DNA of 64,000 nucleotides from Ziziphus jujuba (GCF_031755915.1 NC_083387.1:6042501-6106500), one strand, 5' to 3'; shown: positions 13,801 to 25,844, counted from the first letter of the stretch. Notes: generated by a model not told the origin, from the letters alone. Numbers and translations are program-made.

Positions 13801-15338
13801 AATTGGAGCTTATCTTTTATTATGATGACAGCCAAAAACTGGAAGAAAAAATGAAGAAGAAGAAGAAGAGACAATCTGAAAACACAATGATCTGAATTCT
13901 GAGGGAAGTACCTCTCTAGAATGCTATCATTAGCTCCTACCATGTACACCAAATTATAATCCCTCTAATTCAAACCTAATGCTTATCTGGTCAAAAAGCA
14001 TAAGATTGAAGATTTTTGGATCTTTCATAATGCATCATTTATTTGACGAGGGGAAGATCACATTAAATCCTTTTTAGTACTTTTATATTCTATAATTATA
14101 AGCAAACATATGTCCTAGGTAGTACGACTGGAAAATCCATTGAACTGAGTGATGCAGAGACAATTTTTTGTCTTAGAAACATTGAATTAAGGTGAGACAT
14201 TTCCTTTGACTTCCTAAAGTAAGTTCTCTTTACATCCTAATTGAAGAACTAATGCATTATTAGAAATAATTCATCAATCAAAGAAATAGAAAAAAAGAAA
14301 TATCTTTCAGATACATAATATTTTGGTAGCGCTTCATGAATTGCTTCAGTTTCGTGTCTGCTATATCCAGTGAAAAAGATTATCAGGTTGTGCATTTTTA
14401 TAAGACTAATTAATCATATTGTTACTAATTTCTGCAGATGATGTCCATGGGATGTGGCATGGTCCCTATGATGTTTCCTGGTATGCAACAGTATATGCCA
14501 CCAATGGGGATGGGAATTGGTATGGGCATGGGAATGGGAATGGAAATGGGCATGAATCGACCTATTATGACATTTCCAAATGTGTTAGCTGGTTCAGCCA
14601 TGACAGCACCAGGTGCAACAGCTCATTTGGGGCCAAGGTTCCCGATGCCGCCCTTTCATATGCCACATGTTCCTCCTCCAACTGATCCATCCAGAATACA
14701 TGCACCGAATCAGTCAGATCAAATGTTAAATTCACTTGGCACATTAAATACTAACCAGTCAAGGATTCCAAATTTTTCTGATCCATATCAGCAATATCTT
14801 GGCCAACACCACATGCAGCTGCCGCTACATCAGGTGCTCTTCAAAATTCTAATCTTACCTTTTGAGATAAAAGTTGGAAGCCTTTTGGATACCATGCTGG
14901 TTTTGAAAACTAATGCTTGATTGACAAGATATTCTTTGTTCGTGCAAAGAAAGAATACTGTCTCCTATTTATTATACTACAATGGTCATATATAGTTTTG
15001 ATACATCCGGTTTTGTATTCATTATACCTTGCTAGTCCATTGTGAAGGCTTGAAAATTGTTCGCGTTTGGGAACAATATAAAAAGTGCGATTTTTATTTT
15101 TAATTTTTTATCTTTTCGTTAAAATATCCTGGATAGGATCATGAGAGTAACATTCAAATATATATATATATATATATATATGTTCTTTTTGAGACAAAAT
15201 CATTTCATCACCACTTTCTAGGAGTAACAGTAATTAGCATTTATGGGGTTCATTTCTTGACAGAATCAAGCAACGGCCCAGCCATGTATTAGCAAGCCAG
15301 GTACAAGTCGGGGACCTGAGAATCTTCAGAATCGCTAA
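10843..15338 (+). CDS. PIF1: PIF1/PIL5-like phytochrome-interacting bHLH transcription factor
   Basis: Coding exons are 10,843-10,931, 11,059-11,926, 13,112-13,207, 13,348-13,413, 13,554-13,619, 14,438-14,833 and 15,264-15,338. All are GT..AG and phase-consistent, giving 551 residues. The N-terminus MNHCVPDFE is PIF1-like. The active-phytochrome-B binding motif [10 protein letters not shown] lies at residues 37-46. A basic helix-loop-helix spans roughly residues 338-395 ([17 protein letters not shown], then [18 protein letters not shown]); the basic region has the His, Glu and Arg residues typical of G-box binders. The downstream [14 protein letters not shown] region and DPYQQY also match PIF1. 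PIF1 acts in the nucleus, represses light-induced germination and chlorophyll synthesis genes, and is degraded after binding light-activated phytochrome. Arabidopsis PIF1 is shorter (478 residues); extra length here lies in the Ser/Pro/Gly-rich exon 2 region and a Met-Gly run. A clear phyA-binding (APA) motif is not evident to me. Confidence 0.95.
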
Positions 15339-15890
15339 CAGGTAAGCTCCTTTACTTATGCCTTACATAGTGAAAGTATAAGGTTGGCTATAGCTACAGC
15401 CAACAGTAAAATATAATCCCTTTTTATTTGCCATTTTATTTATTTATTCGAGTAAGATAGTTTTCAAAATTAATGTAATCTTTTATTTATTATTCTTTCT
15501 TGGTTCTTTTACAAGAAAAGAGAAAGATTTATAGATTAGGGTTCCCATCTAGCTGAGGATCAACAAGTTAATATCAGTTTGAATAGTCGATGCCAATTGT
15601 TCTTTTGCTGCCAATGCAATTTTGGAATTTAAATCCTAAATCTTATCAGATTGAGGAGTTATAAGAGTAGATGAATTAGAATAGGATAAAATAATTACTG
15701 GTCAAATTTTGGTGCATTGCAGGTTGAAACTTTGGGTTGATGAAATTCCAAAAAGGCTTTTGCCTGCTAAGTTTTGTAGTGAAAGAGAACAACATTCCTC
15801 GAGAGTAGCTTTCCTTGGCTGGCTAATACCATATAACACAGCTAACATTGTAATTGTTACTACCGTATATTAATAAATCGTCCATTTTCC
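15339..15890 (+). terminator. 3' UTR of the PIF1-like gene with probable intron and poly(A) signal
   Basis: Directly after the TAA, 'aacag|gtaagc' (donor at 15,342) and 'ttgcag' ending at 15,721 suggest a 3'-UTR intron. The sequence from 15,722 is less AT-rich. AATAAA at 15,872-15,877 is the likely poly(A) signal. A 3'-UTR intron far from the stop could matter for mRNA stability, but this one begins almost at the stop codon. Confidence 0.5.
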
Positions 15891-16249
15891 TACTAGTCTC
15901 TGGTTTTTTTTTTTTTTTTTTTTTTTTTTTCCTTCTCCCCCTGATATTTTATATATTTTCTTGAGTCTCACTATATGAAAATTCTCAAAGGTTAGAACTA
16001 GTGGTAAAAAAAGTTTGAAGTAGGAGCTAATTGCTGGTAGATGATAGAAAGCTGGAGTTGAGGTTGGTCCAGGATAGAGGATGTGATAGATCACTAGCAT
16101 CGTTTTCTGCTTTTTTTTTTTTTTTTTTTTTTTAACTTGCATAAACCACGAAGGCACTGAACGAAAGAGAAAAATGAGTTCTACCCACCATTTTCATGGA
16201 CCATGGTTTCATTTATTCATTTTTGTTTTTATTTTATTTTCTGCCTCAG

Positions 16250-18640
16250 ATTCGGCTGGTCCTTGGTTAATCATTGTCATTGCAATCCCTATCAGCATCT
16301 AGAATAGAATCTACCCCATTTACTATCCAACAACTTGTATATATATTTGCTTTATATATTCTATTTTTGATCCATCTAAACCAATACATGAAATATCACA
16401 GAGCATTAAGGTGTGTGGGCCCCACGGCTCTCCTTTATTTTTTTTGTTCGAGAAATTTATTATAGCATTGTTGTTATTAACTGGTACGAATTGGAAGATA
16501 ACTTGGGTGACCAGTTATGGTAGCTAGTTAGGAAGAAAGCTCCTAAAAATATCTAAAACCCTTGTCTCAAGCGTAATCAATTTGAAGATGGATTATATTA
16601 TACGAGATTCATATGTGATATTGAATCGTTTATGAACAAAAACAATAAAAATATAGAAAATGCCATTGATTTAAGTCTTTATGCAGGAATCCCATAGCCA
16701 TTTCAAATGGAAATTGGAAAAACATTGGTCTAGGAAATTCGTCGTACGTTTTTTATGAAAGGACATTTCGTTGAGGTAGCAAATCATACATTCAAGAACG
16801 ATTCTTCTTTCTTAAGTTTTCAGTTTTTTTTTTTTTTTTTTCCTTCCTCGGCCTTAACCTTCTGCCTGCCACTGACACAGGATCAGGAGAAATACAAAAT
16901 AGCTCTTTCTACCCCTTACCCAACCCATTGCGCCTACTATTATTCTCCCAAACCCAGTTCTTTTTTCCTCCCTTCCAAATCCACACTCCCCTCCCCCTCT
17001 CTCTATCTCTTTCCTCTACTCAGTCTCTGCACAAAAGTTTCTTTCCCTTTGAATCAGCAAACTGATGCTTTTAAATTCCCGTTTCTTCAAACGAAGAAAA
17101 AAAAAAATCCGGATCCATTTTTCTTCTTCTTCTTCTTCTTCAGAATCATGGAATTTTCAAAATCTTGTGCACAAATGGAGACATGAAGAAGAACCTGGCA
17201 ATGATGGTAGCAGAATATTGACATGTGATGGTACGAAGATTTTTAAGACATATTGAGTTGAAGATTTAGTTGCTGCTGCTTGAAAAAAAAAAAATAATAA
17301 TAAAATGAAGAAGAAGAAAAAAATAAAAAATAAAAAACATGTAATATTGGTTCTCTTGTGGAATTTTGCAAGAGAACCTGGGAAAGAGAACACCAAACAA
17401 CAATGGAAGATCAAGCAATCTGGAAAAAAAAAAAAAATTGATGATAATTTTGCAGCAAACCAACTCAAGAATGCTTAAGGATATACTTAAGCGGAAAAAA
17501 GAATAATCTTTGTCACAGACATTTGTACCCCGGTTGTTGCATAGCATCAGTTGGGTTTAACAATGCACATATTTCCTAATTAGAAATATTTGGTAACTAA
17601 AAATTCTTTGTTCTTGATCAAATTAGATCATACTACTACGGGGAGAAATCAATTTGAACATTTTAATCTTTCAAAGCACTTCGAATTTTGCAGGAAGCAG
17701 CTGCAAAAGCAGATTAACTCTTCTGACAATTTGTGGGGAAATATGACCAATCATGCTTCAAAATTGGAATATAATAAATCGCTATATGTCATAACATATT
17801 ATATAATGCATATGTATTTTGTACATGTAAGCCAAATAGTTTTGTTATTTTTTATTATTGTTAATAATCATCAGTTCATATAATAAATTTTAATTATAAT
17901 AATTACTTATATTATTTTTTATATTAAAATATTTAAAGTGAATTTTTAAATGATAATTGTTTAATTAAATTACTAACTGCTATGTAAATTTACGAGTTGT
18001 TTATCATAATAGTATTTTTCTAAGTGAAAATGATCAGGTAATGACTTGCTAAAACCCACTTCTTATATAGCTCCCAGTTGTAACGATACCAAATCAGATA
18101 GGAACCACATAATTTATAGCCTTTTCGAGTTTATTTTCTGGGTTGCTAACTAAGGTGCGAGCTTGTTTTCATGGAAAGTGCTTCTCTGCAGATTTGACGC
18201 TGACCAGGACTTATCCTTGGCTTTTGATTGCTCTAAATCAACTTATCAAAAACAAAAATGTCTAAGCTACTTAACAGGATTTTAAATTGGGTAAATTTAT
18301 ACAACTATATACTTGAACTTGTTTTTTTTGAAAAAATAAGCTCATATATAGTTAGAAAATTGCTTTATAATTTTACTTATAAGTAACTAGTATTATTCAT
18401 CTTAAAATTTTTTAAAAGAATGTAAAATTTAAAAATTTTATGATGAGTCTTATATATATCTAGGGTAGAGCCACCAGAAAAACCAATTATTATTATTATT
18501 ATTATTATAGTGATAAGATTTTAATTTGGATTATTATTTGAGAAAATAATAGTTTTTATATTTTTATTTTGCCTTAAATGCACCAAATTACTTTGTAATT
18601 TAAATTTTGATCTTACGATTAATTCTAATTGCATATGGCC
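16250..18640. repeat. Segmental duplication, unit 1
   Basis: Blocks here recur in the same order in unit 2. 'gttaatcattgtcattgcaa' near 16,268 matches 18,705; 'actatccaacaac' near 16,321 matches 25,372; the 'cattcaagaacgattcttct' block near 16,790 matches 25,715. 'ttctgcctgcc' to 'tattattctcccaaa' near 16,860-16,950 matches 25,783 and 26,985; 'ccctttgaatcagcaaactg' near 17,045 matches 27,183; the 'gcagatttgacgc..aggacttatcct' block near 18,188 matches 27,601. The middle contains a CT-rich segment (16,985-17,035) resembling a plant 5' leader. A possible small frame (ATG at 17,149, about 12 codons) has no family resemblance. No protein gene is supported. Confidence 0.7.
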
Positions 18641-18699
18641 CAATATATATCAAATAAACTTCCAACTTGCACTTAACTTTCCAATGACAAATTAATAAA

Positions 18700-18818
18700 A
18701 GTTAATCATTGTTATTGCAATTGCTATCTGCATTTAGAATAGAAACTACCCCATGTGTTATTTATCATCTAGTCTTCCACGAAAGATTACATTGCAGAAT
18801 CATATTCACCGTCCAAAC
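18700..18818. repeat. Segmental duplication, unit 2 (left piece)
   Basis: This piece resembles 16,265-16,320 ('attgcaattgctatctgcat' versus 'attgcaatccctatcagcat'). It is cut off by the copia element at 18,819 and the unit resumes at 25,357. The last five bases, CAAAC (18,814-18,818), are the left copy of the copia target duplication. Confidence 0.65.
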
Positions 18819-19049
18819 TGTAGAGAAACAAAGTAATATTGAGAAAACAACAGCTTAGCTTTTCACTCTTAATACACAAGATTGGATGCTGCAGTAGGTT
18901 GCCCAAAACATGAAAATAGGAAACTACCCTAAAAGTAGAGAATTGCCATTAATTACAAGAATCAAGGAATGACAGCTAATTAAAAAGATATCACAACTAA
19001 TTATAAGAATGTAAAGAAAATCGTATCTTATGTAATTGATACTCTAATA
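18819..19049 (-). repeat. Copia-1 3' LTR
   Basis: Runs from 'tgtagagaaac' to 'gatactctaata' on the plus strand, about 231 bp. It is slightly shorter than its partner because of small deletions (the partner has 'ttgattaagaacgaata' where this copy has 'ctta'). Confidence 0.88.
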
Positions 19050-19056
19050 TGCCCCC

Positions 19057-20463
19057 TCAAGATGGAGCTCCAGAGGAGACGCCAATCTTGATCCTTAAGT
19101 TTGGGAAGCAACGTTGTGGAAGCAGTTTGGTAAGAGCATCTGCAAGTTGATCTGCGAAAGAAACATGAGTAACACGAAGAGCACCATATTGAACTTGAGC
19201 CCGAATAAAGTGATTGTCAATTGCCACATGTTTCATACGTGAATGAAAGACTGGATTAGAACAAAGATAGGTGGCACCAACATTATCACAGAAGATGGTA
19301 GGCGGTGTAGGAAGAGTGACACCAAGCTCTATAAGAAGGAAACAAATCCAATTGATCTTTGAAGTGGTAGCAGCAACGGATCGATACTCAGCTTCGATGG
19401 AAGACCGAGCGACGGTACGTTGTTTCTTGAATGACCATGAAACAGGATGGCAACCAAGATAGACATTATAGGCACTCGTGGAGATATAGTCATCTTTGTT
19501 GCCAGCCCTATCTACATCAGAGAAGGCATGAAGAGAAATTGGATTGTCCTTATGAAGAAATAAGCCATGAGTCAATGTGCCACACATATATCGAAGTAGG
19601 CATTTTGCAGCATTCCAATGGTCAGATGTTGGGCGATGCATGAATTGAGAAAGCTTGTTGACAGCGTAGGCTATGTCAGGACGGGTAAGGCAAAGATATT
19701 GTAGACTACCAACAAGTGTTCGATATTCTATGTAGTCAGTCAAAGCCGTACCGGAGTGAAGTGTGAGAGTGCCCTTAGCGACAGTGGTGTAGCAACTGGG
19801 TTTGCACTTAACATTTTTGTCCGAGCAGGAAGATCAGTGATATAGCGCCTTTGAGTGAGCAGCAGACCAGATGAAGTGGTGAGAACCTCAATGCTAAGAA
19901 AATAAGACAAGGAACCAAGATCTTTGATTGAAAATCTATGTGCCAGAAGGTCAATGTAGTGCTAAATAACATTGGAGTTGATACCTGTGATAATAATGTC
20001 ATCCACATAGGCAAGAAAATATATAGTAATGTCACCTGAGTGAAGAATGAAGAGAGAAGTGTCTGCATGAGAGTTTGTGGACCCAGATTCAATGAGGAAC
20101 TGATGAAGTTCAAGGTATCAAGCCCGTGGGGCCTGCTTAAGTCCATATATAGCCTTCTTTAATTTGCAGACATGTATTGGTTTGTCGCTATCAACAAATC
20201 CTGGAGGTTGGATCATGTAGACATCTTCCAAAAGATGGCCTTGAAGAAAGGCATTGTTAACATCTAACTGACGCAACGGCCATCCTCTACTGACTGCTAG
20301 ACTTAGGACAAGACGTATGGTGGTAGGCTTGACAACTGAACTAAATGTGTCATGATAATCCACTCCAGGTCACTGATGAAAGCCTTTGGCAACTAATCGG
20401 GCTTTGTACTTGTCAATAAAACCATCAGGAAGTCGTTTAATATAAAAAACCCACTTACATCTG
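19057..20463 (-). pseudogene. Copia-1 reverse transcriptase core and RNase H remnant
   Basis: Reading leftward from 20,463, the frames give the RT block starting CKWVFYIKRL, then [17 protein letters not shown] and [15 protein letters not shown] catalytic motif lies near 20,003-20,014 in a shifted frame, followed by the RNase H part starting RTLVGSLQYL (19,743 down to 19,057), with ARSSIEAEYR and the late motif ADALTKLLP. Stop codons and frameshifts break it near 20,364, 20,105 and 19,744-19,807, so it cannot make a complete polyprotein. The RNase H portion alone is an intact 228-codon frame. Confidence 0.88.
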
Positions 20464-21275
20464 ATGCACATCACACTTTCAACGATCCCTTTCATCTGCC
20501 TGAAGGCCCAATTACTCGAAGTAGAGCCAAAAGATTCAAGGAGGCCTTATTTGCATTCATAAAGGATCTTGATGTGTTTAAAGAGGAGGACATTACCAAA
20601 CCCACTTTTGAGAATTTCATGTTTAAAAACAACTATTTGACAGCCCAAGATCAAGTGTTTTTGGTCTGGAAAGTAAGCCAAAATTAAAAAGGGATGTTTT
20701 GGGCTTGGAGAATTATAAAATGGGCTTGAAGAAATTGCAAAATGGGCTATTTTGGTGCTATTTTAAGAGACCAAGTATTTTAGAACATCCCGACCATGTA
20801 ATTTGATGCTAGCTAGGCCCAACTAAGTTAAATTAAGCATTTAATTTTATCTTAGTAATTTTGAACATGTAATAACTATATAAGGAGGTTGATTTTTTTG
20901 AATGAAATTTTCTCTCATTAAGAATTGGTTTTTCAAAACTATTCTTGGACCTACATGTTACTCACTTGAGAGTATCTTTATACTTATAGTTCTTATCTTC
21001 CATAGATAAAAGTCATAAGTCAATACCATAGGTTCCTACCTCTAAATAGGTAGTGGGTCTTGGTTGGATATATTTTATTTTATTTTAAATTTTTTTTCTT
21101 CTGTTTTTAAGTTCTTGCAATTGTTCTTCATCCCATCTCCATATCCAATCACCATATGGTTATTCACTTTCATTTGATTGACTCAAAATCATCATCTCAC
21201 TACCATACACACATCTGTGAGCGTATCAACATCCAACAAGATTTTGCCGAGAATGAGATGGAACAAGCTCCCAAG
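20464..21275 (+). mobile_element. Ty3/gypsy 3'-end fragment (plus strand) inside copia-1
   Basis: After the copia RT core stops abruptly at 'cacttacat', a plus-strand frame near 20,481-20,686 reads DPFHLPEGPITRSRAKRF and ends in TAA. The 'GPITRSRAK' motif is common near the 3' end of plant gypsy polyproteins. It is followed by a possible polypurine tract 'aaaaaggga' and then 'tgttttgggc', which could begin an LTR; a TATA-like 'ctatataagg' sits near 20,876. No 5' part, opposite LTR or target duplication is visible. The extent is approximate. Confidence 0.5.
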
Positions 21276-24187
21276 TGTAACACCCCGTCCCAAATCACAC
21301 CAGAATCCGTGCACGTTGACCGAGGTTGACCGTTGATCGAGGGGGTCAAAAGTTAACTTTTGGTCCCAATTGGAATTTCTAGTTGAACAGGGTACCATGG
21401 CGAAGTGCATGATGCCCCGAGTTCGTAGACTAGTAGCATGTAGAAAACGAAGCTACCGTTTGAAAGTTATGGGCAAAACAAGTCGAGGTGCAAACTGTCT
21501 AAAAGGTGCCAGGAGTTGACTTTTTCTTGTTGTGTAATTTTTTTTTGACTCTTATATGGTTGTAAAGTACTCGTCGATACGAGTTCATAGACTAGCGGCA
21601 CGCTTAAATCGGACATTTGGTTAAAAAGTTATGGACGTTTGAAGTTCGCCGGATACCGTAATATTTTATTATATCTGGCTTAAGTGCACAGTAGCGTCAC
21701 GTGTCGTCACCTGATTGGTTCACATGGATGAACAGTATCACCCACAGTGGCTTTTATTTGGCAAAAATGCCGGGGAAGAGAGAGAAAGAGAGAGAGGAGA
21801 GAGAGAGAGAGAGAGAGAGAAGCCGATCGGCCGCCGGAATCATCCAAATTTTTGGCCGATTCTTGCTACACGTGCCAGCCAGACGGGAGCGTCGTCCCAT
21901 TTCCGGCCAAACCCCAAAATCTCACGACCGACGGTCGCCGGACGTGCCCGGATCGAGGCGGCAAAGTTCGGCGGCGATTTTTCCCTCCACCGCCGGCCAC
22001 CGCAGTTTGCCCAGTTTCCGGCCATTTTCAGGCCACACGCGCCAGCCACCCCTCACCACCTCCTCATTTCCGGCCTACCCACCAAATTTCACGGCCACCG
22101 GACCACCTACGCATCGGGATCGGAGTGTTTTCCGGCGAGGCGCCAAAAATCTTCAAATCCTGATCTCTCCGCTGTCCGGCCTCCGTTTGCCTCACCGCCG
22201 GTCCCGTTGGATTTCTCTCCCCTCGATCTACAAAACCACCAAAAATCTCATCCAACGGCCACCGCACGCGATGGTTGCCGGTGACCGCAGCGGCTCGCCG
22301 GAAGTCACTGTTCCGGCGAGTACCCAGTTGCACCGCCTGTCCCTATCCACTGATTCCGACCTCCTGAATCCAAATCCGGCATCCTTTTCTGCCAATTCGT
22401 GACGGTTTTGGAGGATTGAGGAGTCGAATCCCGAAAGCTTTCCGGCGAGATTCCGGCCACCTCGGGTCCGATCTTCGGAAAGTAAGACCGAATCCGTGAT
22501 CCTCATCACTCAAGCTTCGATTCGGTATATAACTCGTAACTTTTAGTTGTCGTTTGTGTTCGCTCCCCGGGTACCCAATTGGGAGTTATTCGATTAAAAT
22601 ATTAATATATTTGGTTGGTGTACTGTGGATGTTTTAGGTACGCGTGCGAGTAGTGGAGTTGATCCTGCGGAGGATCTTAGCTGATATACGCGCTTAAGGT
22701 GAGTGACCCACCTTAAAAATATTTTGGGGCAATTAATTATATTTAATTGGTATTTGAATTATGCTCATGTGGTGCAATTTAATTATTATTTTATTGTGAT
22801 TTAATTTTAATTATTATGCATGAGCAAGGTATTTTCAGTAATAATTTGTATGTGATTTTAAATAGTATTTTTGGGCATAATTGGTTTAAATATTTTATGA
22901 AATTATTTGTTAAATTGGTGGTTTAATTTTATAATTATGCCCACGGTATTTTATTTGTTGAACCTCGTATTACGAAAAAAATTATGGTTTTATTCGTTAC
23001 CGATGTTTTCGTACCAGTTTGTTAAATGAAAATATGTAGGATGGTAAGTGTGCAAATTTGGTATATTTCCCACGGTAAATTTTGGAAAGAACGGTACGGT
23101 TGGTTTAATAATTATTTTAGACGCATTCATACAGTATTGGTGTTCTGGTGTATGTATATGTGGTTTAGCGCGCAAGTAATATGTCTCCCGTGAGTTGCCA
23201 TTGGACCGTGGGCAGGTAACTTTGATATTGGTCACAGCCGTCCCCCTCCTTGGCCGGGATGACGGTTTCAGCAGCGGTACTGTCGGGATGCCGAAGTGCC
23301 GTTTGCAAGTTTATCTCTTTAATCTCCCCACTAGTCGATGCTCAGGACGCTGGGTATCGGAGGGCATCACTGGTATATGGTGTGGTGCATCAAGTGTAAA
23401 TTTTCAGACAAAATTTCAAACCCCAAAAATGTTCAAAAATTATTTATTATAATTTAGTACGTTTTAATTATATTTGGGGTATTTATTTATTATTGTTTAT
23501 TAAATTGTTTGATCCCTTGGTTTTCGGGAAATACGAATATCGGGTTTTGTGAAAATGTTTTGAAAAGGGAACATTTCCAACGAAGTGATTAGTGAGTTTT
23601 GAGGGAAATTATTATTTCCAACTGCTATTATTTATTTACCTATTAATTGTTGGTATTAATTCAATTCCCTTATTTGTGATATTATTAGTATTACTATTAA
23701 AAGTGTTCAATAGCTAGGGTCACTCATTGAGATGATTAGTATCTCACGTTTTTAAATTCTGTTCCCTTAGGTGCAAGAGGTGGTAGACGTTCTTCCGGAG
23801 CGAACCAATTCTCCGTCGCTATCGTGTCTCGAGAAGTACTTTTGTACTCGTTCATTTCAGTTGTATTATTTCTTTCATCTTTGTTGTATTTTATGTTGAT
23901 TAGCACTTCATGAAGTTCTGTATACTATTTGGATACTTATGTTTTATTTATGCACTCAGTTGCTGTTATTGTTATGAAGTGCTGTAAATTTGTGGAATCA
24001 CTTTGTAGTATTGCGGGAGGAATAAGGGGACTATTTTAGAAGTGTGTTTTCAGTGCAGGTAATTTTTGGTAAGTCCTACCCTTAAAGGAGGTGCTGCTGG
24101 ATTTTCCATTGGAAGGTTTGATGGTATTTCCCTGGGATCAGGGCTTATCTAGGGTTCCGGAAAAGGAATTCTGGACGGGTCCTGACA
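21276..24187 (+). repeat. Long LTR copy A (about 2.9 kb) of a retrotransposon family
   Basis: Starts 'tgtaacaccccgtccc' and ends 'ggacgggtcctgaca', the same termini as copies B and C near 39-45 kb. It has a GA-rich tract (21,778-21,820), a GC-rich block (about 21,820-22,470), and conserved blocks 'ggtgagtgaccc' and 'cactcattgagatgattag' near the 3' side. Five-base flanks are 'ccaag' on the left and 'taggt' on the right, so there is no target duplication. The right flank is copia-1 coding sequence; the left flank is the gypsy-like fragment. Either it belongs to a partial element or the left junction was rearranged. Frames in the GC-rich block are not conserved among the three copies and are treated as non-coding. 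Confidence 0.75.
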
Positions 24188-25060
24188 TAGGTTCCATTCC
24201 GAACAAGAGCATCGCACTCATCATTCATAGCTTGTCTCCATTTTGAATCTTTGAGAGCTTGGTTAACATTATGAGGCTCGATATCGGATGGTGTAGAAAG
24301 GACAGCAGTGAGATTCAACTTGGTAGAGGGTTTGTGAATGTTGTTTTTCCCTCGAGTGGTAATGGGATGGGTATTTTGAGAGGTGGGGTGAGTTGTGTTT
24401 GAAACAGGAAAGGATGAAGTTTCAAAAGTATATGGATCTGGTGGAAAAGGATTGACTGTGGTTCCGTGGCTGTTGATCGAACTGGGTTCTAGATGCGGGG
24501 AAAAGGTCAATGGTCAACGGGTGAGGAGGGTGAGTTGGCCGGTGAAACATGTTGTGATGGATGTTGACACGAGGGATCCCTTGATAGAGGCATATGGAGT
24601 GAGCAGCGTGAATTGGGTAGGATTTGGACTGGAGGAAGTCATGGGGAAATGATTTCTGGGTTGGGACGAGATAAATGAGATTGGTGAGTGCTAAATGGAC
24701 AAATTGTTTCAAGAAATTTGACCACGAGACAGTTTGGCATAAGTGGTAGCTAAGGTTTGCCAAGCATGAAGGGAGGTGGTGGTGCGGGCAATAAGTGGTT
24801 GTAGAGAAATAGAGATAGCACCAAGGAGAGCACTAAATATGATTCCATCCTGACACTTTCTGGTTGTGTAAGCCGGATTAGGGGAAGAGATATCATTGAC
24901 AATGACAGTGGGCGGTGGTGGATTTGAAGGCTTCTAGATAGTTTGTGGAGGATAATTTGGTGATATTCGAGAGATTGATTGTAAGGAGGGGATGTTGAGG
25001 ATCCTGGGAGTTTTGGATGAGGATGGAGTCATTGGTGGAAGCCATTGAAGAAAAGAATGT
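24188..25060 (-). pseudogene. Copia-1 gag N-terminus fused to pre-RT linker (internal deletion)
   Basis: Reading leftward from about 25,048 the minus strand encodes MASTNDSILIQNSQD, then a gag-like segment (NPAYTTRKCQDGIIFSALLG, then a Trp-Gln-Thr-Leu-Ala block) down to about 24,730. Without gag zinc knuckle, protease or integrase it continues into a Pro/Ser/Thr-rich stretch typical of the integrase-RT linker and the start of the RT domain (NQALKDSKWRQAMNDECDAL) ending NGT at 24,190. Several frame changes separate these parts. The LTR copy A junction truncates the RT start. Confidence 0.75.
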
Positions 25061-25107
25061 GATTTTCGAAAAAAAAAAACAACGCCAAAAGATTAGGCTC
25101 GATATCG

Positions 25108-25351
25108 TGTAGAGAAACAGAGTAATATTGAGAAAACAACAGCTTAGCTTTTCACTTGATTAAGAACGAATATATACACAAGATTGGGTGCTGCAGTAGG
25201 TTGCCCAAAACATAAAAATAGAAAACTACCCTAAAAGTAGGGAATTTCAATTAATTACAAGAATCAAGGAATGACAGTTAATTACAAAATTATTACAACT
25301 AATTACAAGAATATAAAGAAAATCGTATCTTATGTAATTGATACTCTAATA
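25108..25351 (-). repeat. Copia-1 5' LTR
   Basis: Runs from 'tgtagagaaacag' to 'gatactctaata' on the plus strand, about 244 bp. It is followed by the CAAAC target duplication (25,352-25,356). Confidence 0.88.
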
Positions 25352-25844
25352 CAAACGCCCTCACTATCCAACAACATGCATGCAAATGTATTTGCTTTAT
25401 ATATTCTACTTTTGATATCCATCTACACCAATACATGAAATACCATAGAACATTATGGTGTGTGGGTCCAAGGCTCCCTTTTTTTTTTTTTTTTTTTAAA
25501 ATGAAAATTTTAATATAGCATATTTTTTTTTATTAAGCAGTTTGAAGTGGACAATGACTTGGTGACCAGCTATGCTAGTTAGGAAAGGAATCCCATTGCC
25601 ATAACATATGGAAATTGGAAAAACATTGGTCTAGGAAATTCCTCGTACGTTTTTTTTTTTTTTTTTTTTTTTTTATATATGAAAGAACATGTCGTCGAGG
25701 CTGCTTAATCATACATTCAAGAAAGATTCTTCTTTCTTCTGTTTTGGGCTTTTCTTTGTTTCCTTCCTCGGCCTTTAACTTTCTGCCTTTCGCGCGCTGA
25801 CACATAATGGAAGATACAAAATATCTTTTCCTCTCCCCCTCACC

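Larger units (their letters stand above)
18819..25351 (-). mobile_element. Ty1/copia retrotransposon, decayed, with nested insertion
   Basis: The element lies on the minus strand between two similar LTRs (18,819-19,049 and 25,108-25,351) and has a perfect 5-bp target duplication CAAAC (18,814-18,818 and 25,352-25,356). Next to the right LTR, the minus strand reads a primer-binding-like 'gatatcgagcc'. Next to the left LTR it has the polypurine tract 'cttgaggggg'. Internal coding remnants, 5' to 3' on the minus strand, are a gag N-terminus, a Pro/Ser-rich linker and start of reverse transcriptase, an inserted block (about 20,464-24,187), reverse transcriptase core and RNase H. Protease and most of integrase are missing. 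It interrupts the second unit of the local segmental duplication. Confidence 0.9.

Noticed and set aside
17065..17256. Small frame after the CT-rich leader (ATG at 17,149)
   Set aside because: Only about 12 codons from that ATG, not preserved in the duplicate near 27.2 kb, and no family resemblance; reported as duplicated non-coding DNA.
21701..22402. Pro/Arg/Ser-rich frames of up to 250 codons in the long LTRs (also 39,503-40,318 and 43,764-44,540)
   Set aside because: Similar peptides appear in different frames in copies A, B and C, often on both strands. This is what a GC-rich non-coding block gives.
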